Assembly: GCA_005888695.1 (NCBI GenBank) | Contig: VBBH01000133.1 | Coordinates: 1-9,019 of the forward strand | From: Candidatus Bathyarchaeota archaeon | GTDB lineage: Archaea; Thermoproteota; Bathyarchaeia; 40CM-2-53-6 | Reading direction: 5' to 3' | DNA: 9,019 nucleotides | In this document: piece by piece, positions 5,848-9,019 of the stretch | How the letters are laid out: each line of letters opens with the position of its first letter | How positions within the stretch are numbered: the first letter of the stretch is position 1 | Notes under the pieces: model-generated | Database searches by the model: none | Told to the model about the DNA's origin: nothing | Seen by the model: only the letters and a program-made list of their open reading frames with translations | Made by a program: the position numbers and the translations under genes

Positions 5848-6911
5848 GGTCTCTCCAACTGGTAGAGTTGCAGAGGGAGAGGCGCCTCAAGGTTTCCTGT
5901 AGGCTGTTCGTACTCCACATCATACAAGTCGGTTAGGAGTTCTACAAAAGACCCTAACGATGATTCGTAATCATAACCCGTTAGCAACAGGCACAATGTA
6001 GGGGCGGACGCTTTTACCGTGCTTGCGTACACAAAACTTAGTGTCCGCCCAGTCAATGATGAGAGCGTGTCGTAGGCACGGGCTGCTTGGGAAGCGCCGA
6101 TTGGTACTGGGCCTGTATACAGTAGCACTGCGCCCTGGGCCCTCGAAAGTGAAAGATTCGATGAAGGGGTTCTAACTGTCTCAAGAATTGCGGTGCTCAA
6201 ACTCTCTTCCGGCCTAATATGATGGGTGTAGACACCGGATAGCGGACCCAACATTAGTATTCGGAGAATATTCTTCGTTATGTTCGACTCTAGACTAGAC
6301 AGCGCCTCAGTAAGGCTACGGACCGCCGCAACAGCGGTCAAATCTGCCAGCCTCCCATTAACTCCCTCGCTCCCATCAAGACTCATTGCATTGTCCACCA
6401 CCACTGTGCAGTCGCAAGCATCGGCCATTTTCTTCAAGCCCCGAAGTGCGATGAACCTCCTTTCACGCTCATGGGTAAACGGCAGGGCAACAACTGCGAC
6501 AACGGGCTTGACTTGTGTTCTTGCCCATTGAGCGACTAGAGGAGCGGCGGCGGTACCGGTTCCCCCGCCAAAACCTACTAGGATTATGGTAATGTCCGAC
6601 GCTCCGACGAAAGACGTTACCCGATGAGCCGACAATTGAAGGGCTCTGCGTCCCACGGATACGCTGCCAAAGACTCCTTTCCCGTCGACGATATCCTCGC
6701 CGAGTAGGACTTTGTTACTCGCGAGCGATCGAGACAATTGGCCCTTGTCCGTGTTCACTGCGACGCACTGTTCCGGGCCTATTCCGCCGTTGCCGATAAC
6801 GTTGCCGAGGAGCTTGTTCCCTGCACCTCCTATTCCAACGATTGAGATTCTCGGACTCGGATTTTGATCGGATCGAATGTGACTCAATTCTTCTTCTGAC
6901 AAGGCTCTCAT
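5844..6911 (-). CDS. Divergent FtsZ/tubulin-family protein, T7 catalytic residues apparently lost
   Basis: A tubulin-superfamily protein of the FtsZ type, 355 residues from ATG 6911. The GTP-binding fold is clear: ISIVGIGGAGNK (T1, residues 22-33), AVNTDKGQL (51-59), GFGGGTGTAAAP (T3/T4 signature, 113-124) and LPFTHERERR (143-152). The C-terminal domain also fits FtsZ, with SRAQGAVLLYTG and LLLTGYD. Bacterial FtsZ reads NxDFAD in its T7 loop; here the aligned stretch is N210-I-T-K-N-I215, so both catalytic acids are replaced. The seventh residue of GGGTGTG is Ala. It probably binds GTP but hydrolyses it poorly, acting as a regulator or scaffold rather than a division-ring motor; this is inference. 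The frame extends to ATG 7046, but that extension holds a TATA box (6991-7002). ATG 6950 and TTG 6904 are alternatives; GGAGG sits just before ATG 6911. Confidence 0.87.
   Translation of the reverse strand: MRALSEEELSHIRSDQNPSPRISIVGIGGAGNKLLGNVIGNGGIGPEQCVAVNTDKGQLSRSLASNKVLLGEDIVDGKGVFGSVSVGRRALQLSAHRVTSFVGASDITIILVGFGGGTGTAAAPLVAQWARTQVKPVVAVVALPFTHERERRFIALRGLKKMADACDCTVVVDNAMSLDGSEGVNGRLADLTAVAAVRSLTEALSSLESNITKNILRILMLGPLSGVYTHHIRPEESLSTAILETVRTPSSNLSLSRAQGAVLLYTGPVPIGASQAARAYDTLSSLTGRTLSFVYASTVKASAPTLCLLLTGYDYESSLGSFVELLTDLYDVEYEQPTGNLEAPLPLQLYQLERP
5851..5881 (+). terminator. Candidate hairpin after the metG-PHP transcript
   Basis: Four bases after the PHP stop, CTCTCC (5851-5856) and AACT (5857-5860) can pair with AGTT (5866-5869) and GGAGAG (5876-5881), giving 10 base pairs with a 5-base loop and a one-sided 6-base bulge. 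It lies inside the 3' end of the convergent gene, so selection on protein sequence may explain part of it. No T-run follows. Confidence 0.3.
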
Positions 6912-6990
6912 TCCTCCGCTAGGATAGAAGATATATCTTTCAATAGCCATAGCGTATAGCGGCGGTACTACGAAGACGCGCCAACTATAC

Positions 6991-7002
6991 GTTAATATAA
7001 AG
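6991..7002 (-). promoter_or_regulatory. TATA box for the FtsZ-like gene
   Basis: On the minus strand CTTTATATTAAC is the best TATA-like element in the window. An archaeal start about 25 bases downstream falls near 6971, giving leaders of roughly 21 bases to ATG 6950 or 60 bases to ATG 6911. This gives the gene its own promoter after gcvPB, and argues against the far-upstream ATG at 7046. Confidence 0.55.
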
Positions 7003-7089
7003 GACTTCCCATTAGTGGTCCTTCTTGGCGTGTCAAGTTTCGTCATAGTTTGCGAGCGAGAGGACGCTCGTGCGTGTCAAGATAGAGCG

Positions 7090-8607
7090 TCATCTCTTCA
7101 TCGTGGGGGTATCCCATCGAAGTTTGATCGTCTTTGGATGTGACGCTTTCACCTCGTCTATCCTTCTTACGGAGGTTTTGTGTGGGGCACTCTTCACTAT
7201 CTCTGGATTGGATTCAGCTTCTGAGGCGGCGGATATTATGGCAACGGCAAGGGCATCCAAGTCTTCCAGACTCTCGGTCTCGGGTGCTTCAATCATCATT
7301 GCTTCTTCCACGATCTGAGGAAAGTAAATAGTTGGAGAGTGAATGCCGAAGTCGAGTATTCTTTTTGCAATATCTATTCCCCGTATTCCTGTCTTTTCCA
7401 CAAGTCGCTTCGCGCTTATGACAAATTCATGTTTCCTTCTCTTAGTATAGGGCATCTCAAAGTATCCGCTGGACAGAATTTTAGTCAGTAGATAATTTGT
7501 ATTCAGAACGGCTGTTTCGGCCACGGTCTCGAGTCCTCGTATTCCGAGGCTGATTATGTAGGCATACGCTCTAACTAGTACCGCGATGTTCCCATTGAAG
7601 GATCTGATCTTTCCGATGGATTGGTCTACGTCGTAGTCGAAAGAGTATTTCTTGCCATTGTAGGCGATTAAGGGAATCGGGAGGAATCGTTCGAGTCGCT
7701 TGATAACACCGACTGGCCCAGCACCCGGTCCTCCTCCGCCGTGGGGTGTTGCGAATGTTTTGTGAATGTTCAAATGGACGATGTCAAATCCCATATCTCC
7801 AGGCCTAACCTTCCCGAGTATGGCGTTGAGGTTGGCACCGTCATAGTAGAGTAGACCGCCTGCTTCGTGGACTATCTTTGCTATTTCTAAGATGTTCTTC
7901 TCAAAGATGCCAAGTGTGTTCGGGTTCGTTATCATTAAGCCCGCCGTCTTAGGTCCGACTGCTTCTCGTAAAGCATTGAGGTCAACCATTCCTTCACTAT
8001 CTGAGGGGATTACGACTACTTTGAATCCAGCCATTGCCGCACTGGCAGGGTTGGTTCCGTGGGCCGAATCCGGTATGAGCACTTCCTGACGGTCTTGGAG
8101 GTGCCTTTGTTCTTGGTGGAAGGCTCGAATGATCAGCACGCCGGTGAGCTCGCCTTGAGCACCGGCGGCTGGTTGGAGTGTTATCTTGCTCATTCCGGTT
8201 ATTTCTGCGAGGTTCTGTGAGAGATTGTAGAGCAGGGCTAGAATCCCTTGAACGGTCGATTCCTCTTGCTCAGGATGCAGTTTCTCAAGTTTGTGTGTTT
8301 GAACGGCGGCCTCCGCGATTTTTGGGTTGTATTTCATGGTGCAACTTCCAAGCGGGTATGTTCCTAGATCCACTGCGTAGGTCTCTTGGGAGAGTCGAGT
8401 GAAGTGTCGGATCACTTCGGGCTCTGACACTTCGGGCAGTTTCGCAAGCGATTCTCTTACTAGCGCTCTTGGGAGATTGGAACTTGACCTTCGTCCGATT
8501 GTCCTCTTCTCTTCTTCACTAGGTTGTGGGGGGCGATGACCTATCTTACCAGGTTTTGATCTCTCGATTATTAGGGGCTCGTCCCACGATGCTTGGTGGA
8601 AAACCGT
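7090..8607 (-). CDS. gcvPB: Glycine dehydrogenase (decarboxylating), subunit 2 (ACG start proposed)
   Basis: The PLP-bearing half of the split P-protein of the glycine cleavage system, which decarboxylates glycine and passes the aminomethyl group to lipoylated GcvH. Numbered from ACG 8607 it has 505 residues, normal for GcvPB. Visible are the N-terminal block FHQASWDEPLIIERS, then IRHFTRLSQ, YPLGSCTMKYNPK, AGAQGE, DSAHGTNPASA, and HLNIHKTFATPHGGGGPG with the expected PLP lysine K283. The first conventional in-frame start is GTG 8430, which would remove 59 residues including the conserved N-terminal block. Between the GcvPA stop (TGA 8611-8613) and GTG 8430 there is no ATG, GTG or TTG. GGAGG, encoded in the last codons of gcvPA, lies 10 bases before the ACG. 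The gene is in the same frame as gcvPA and follows it directly. Confidence 0.94.
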   Translation of the reverse strand, partial: TVFHQASWDEPLIIERSKPGKIGHRPPQPSEEEKRTIGRRSSSNLPRALVRESLAKLPEVSEPEVIRHFTRLSQETYAVDLGTYPLGSCTMKYNPKIAEAAVQTHKLEKLHPEQEESTVQGILALLYNLSQNLAEITGMSKITLQPAAGAQGELTGVLIIRAFHQEQRHLQDRQEVLIPDSAHGTNPASAAMAGFKVVVIPSDSEGMVDLNALREAVGPKTAGLMITNPNTLGIFEKNILEIAKIVHEAGGLLYYDGANLNAILGKVRPGDMGFDIVHLNIHKTFATPHGGGGPGAGPVGVIKRLERFLPIPLIAYNGKKYSFDYDVDQSIGKIRSFNGNIAVLVRAYAYIISLGIRGLETVAETAVLNTNYLLTKILSSGYFEMPYTKRRKHEFVISAKRLVEKTGIRGIDIAKRILDFGIHSPTIYFPQIVEEAMMIEAPETESLEDLDALAVAIISAASEAESNPEIVKSAPHKTSVRRIDEVKASHPKTIKLRWDTPTMKR

Positions 8608-8610
8608 TGC

Positions 8611-9018
8611 TCAGATTCCTCCGATGATTTCTTTCAGCTTCTCTGAAAGTTGATCGATGGATTCCTGGCTCGTCATCTCCGTAACGCAAAGCAGGGAACT
8701 CTCGCCCAAATCTGGAAACTCAGCACTTAGCACTTTGCCTCCATGGATCCCTTCTGAGAGGAGGCGACGGTTCACCTCGGACGCTTTAGATCGGTTGAAG
8801 CCCACTACGAACTCTTGATAGAAGTGACTCTTGAAGCGTGGTGCTGTCAAGCCGGGTACTTGTGAAAGTTTCATCATTGCGTATTCGGTCTTGGTCTTTA
8901 TCGTCTCGAATAATTGCTTCAGCCCATGGGGTCCTAGCAGAGACAAGTAGACGGCCGCACCGATGGCAAGAAGTGCCTCGTTTGTGCAAATGTTCGATGT
9001 TGCGCGTTCTCTTCGTAT
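8611..9018 (-). CDS. gcvPA: Glycine dehydrogenase (decarboxylating), subunit 1, C-terminal part (5' truncated by window edge)
   Basis: The C-terminal 135 codons of GcvPA, the partner that forms the P-protein with GcvPB. The frame is open to the right edge; upstream of the TTG at 8946 it reads [15 protein letters not shown] residues (seen as [18 protein letters not shown]) followed by [13 protein letters not shown], a hallmark of the family, so the TTG is internal. Next come the region [15 protein letters not shown] and the end KLKEIIGGI. GcvPA resembles GcvPB in fold but lacks the PLP lysine and helps complete the active site. It ends at TGA 8611-8613, and its last codons supply the GGAGG for gcvPB. 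The expected upstream partners gcvT and gcvH are not in view. Identity is secure; full length cannot be judged. Confidence 0.95.
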   Translation of the reverse strand: MRRERATSNICTNEALLAIGAAVYLSLLGPHGLKQLFETIKTKTEYAMMKLSQVPGLTAPRFKSHFYQEFVVGFNRSKASEVNRRLLSEGIHGGKVLSAEFPDLGESSLLCVTEMTSQESIDQLSEKLKEIIGGI

Positions 9019-9019
9019 G

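Noticed and set aside
8611..8613. TGA recoded as tryptophan or selenocysteine genome-wide
   Set aside because: trxB, the zinc-ribbon gene, aIF2-beta and gcvPB all end at TGA at the expected protein length, so TGA is an ordinary stop here. Only local readthrough remains possible.
1..9019. CRISPR arrays, insertion sequences, integrase or phage genes, attachment sites
   Set aside because: I saw no regularly spaced direct repeats, no transposase motifs and no terminal inverted repeats. The region reads as ordinary housekeeping chromosome.

Overview
This 9,019-base window looks chromosomal and archaeal. The evidence is an archaeal-type translation factor aIF2-beta followed by a DUF424 gene, a split glycine decarboxylase (GcvPA and GcvPB as separate polypeptides), a methionyl-tRNA synthetase with archaeal-style zinc knuckles, TATA-like boxes, and a divergent FtsZ-family protein. 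The degenerate FtsZ fits the TACK side (Thaumarchaeota/Bathyarchaeota-like), but that placement is inference, not something the sequence proves. Genes are dense and on both strands. Start codons are mixed: several TTG starts, and two genes whose conserved N-termini have no ATG, GTG or TTG.

Layout from left to right. (1) 1-580, + strand: the C-terminal part of a UDP-HexNAc-type nucleotide-sugar dehydrogenase, cut by the left edge. (2) 613-1761, - strand: thioredoxin reductase (trxB) followed closely by a 67-residue four-cysteine zinc-ribbon protein. (3) 1762-1894: divergent promoter region. (4) 1895-2548, + strand: a UPF0173 metallo-beta-lactamase-fold hydrolase. (5) 2702-3426, - strand: aIF2-beta then DUF424. 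(6) 3427-3548: divergent promoter region with a TATA-like inverted repeat. (7) 3549-5847, + strand: MetRS, overlapped by a PHP-domain metallohydrolase. (8) 5844-6911, - strand: an FtsZ/tubulin-family protein that meets the PHP gene tail to tail, both stops lying in one CTAG. (9) 7090-9018, - strand: gcvPB and, upstream of it, the C-terminal part of gcvPA, which runs off the right edge.

How the genes relate. The aIF2-beta and MetRS genes are divergent and both serve translation initiation or Met-tRNA supply. GcvPA and GcvPB form the P-protein that decarboxylates glycine. TrxB supplies thiol reducing power, and its zinc-ribbon neighbour is probably co-transcribed.

Most interesting points. The FtsZ-like protein keeps the GTP-binding signature but appears to have lost both catalytic aspartates of the T7 synergy loop. 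MetRS must begin upstream of the first conventional start codon, because its HIGH motif lies there; a CTG behind a strong Shine-Dalgarno is the best candidate. GcvPB likewise seems to begin at an ACG behind GGAGG, and it sits in the same reading frame as GcvPA with a single TGA between them.
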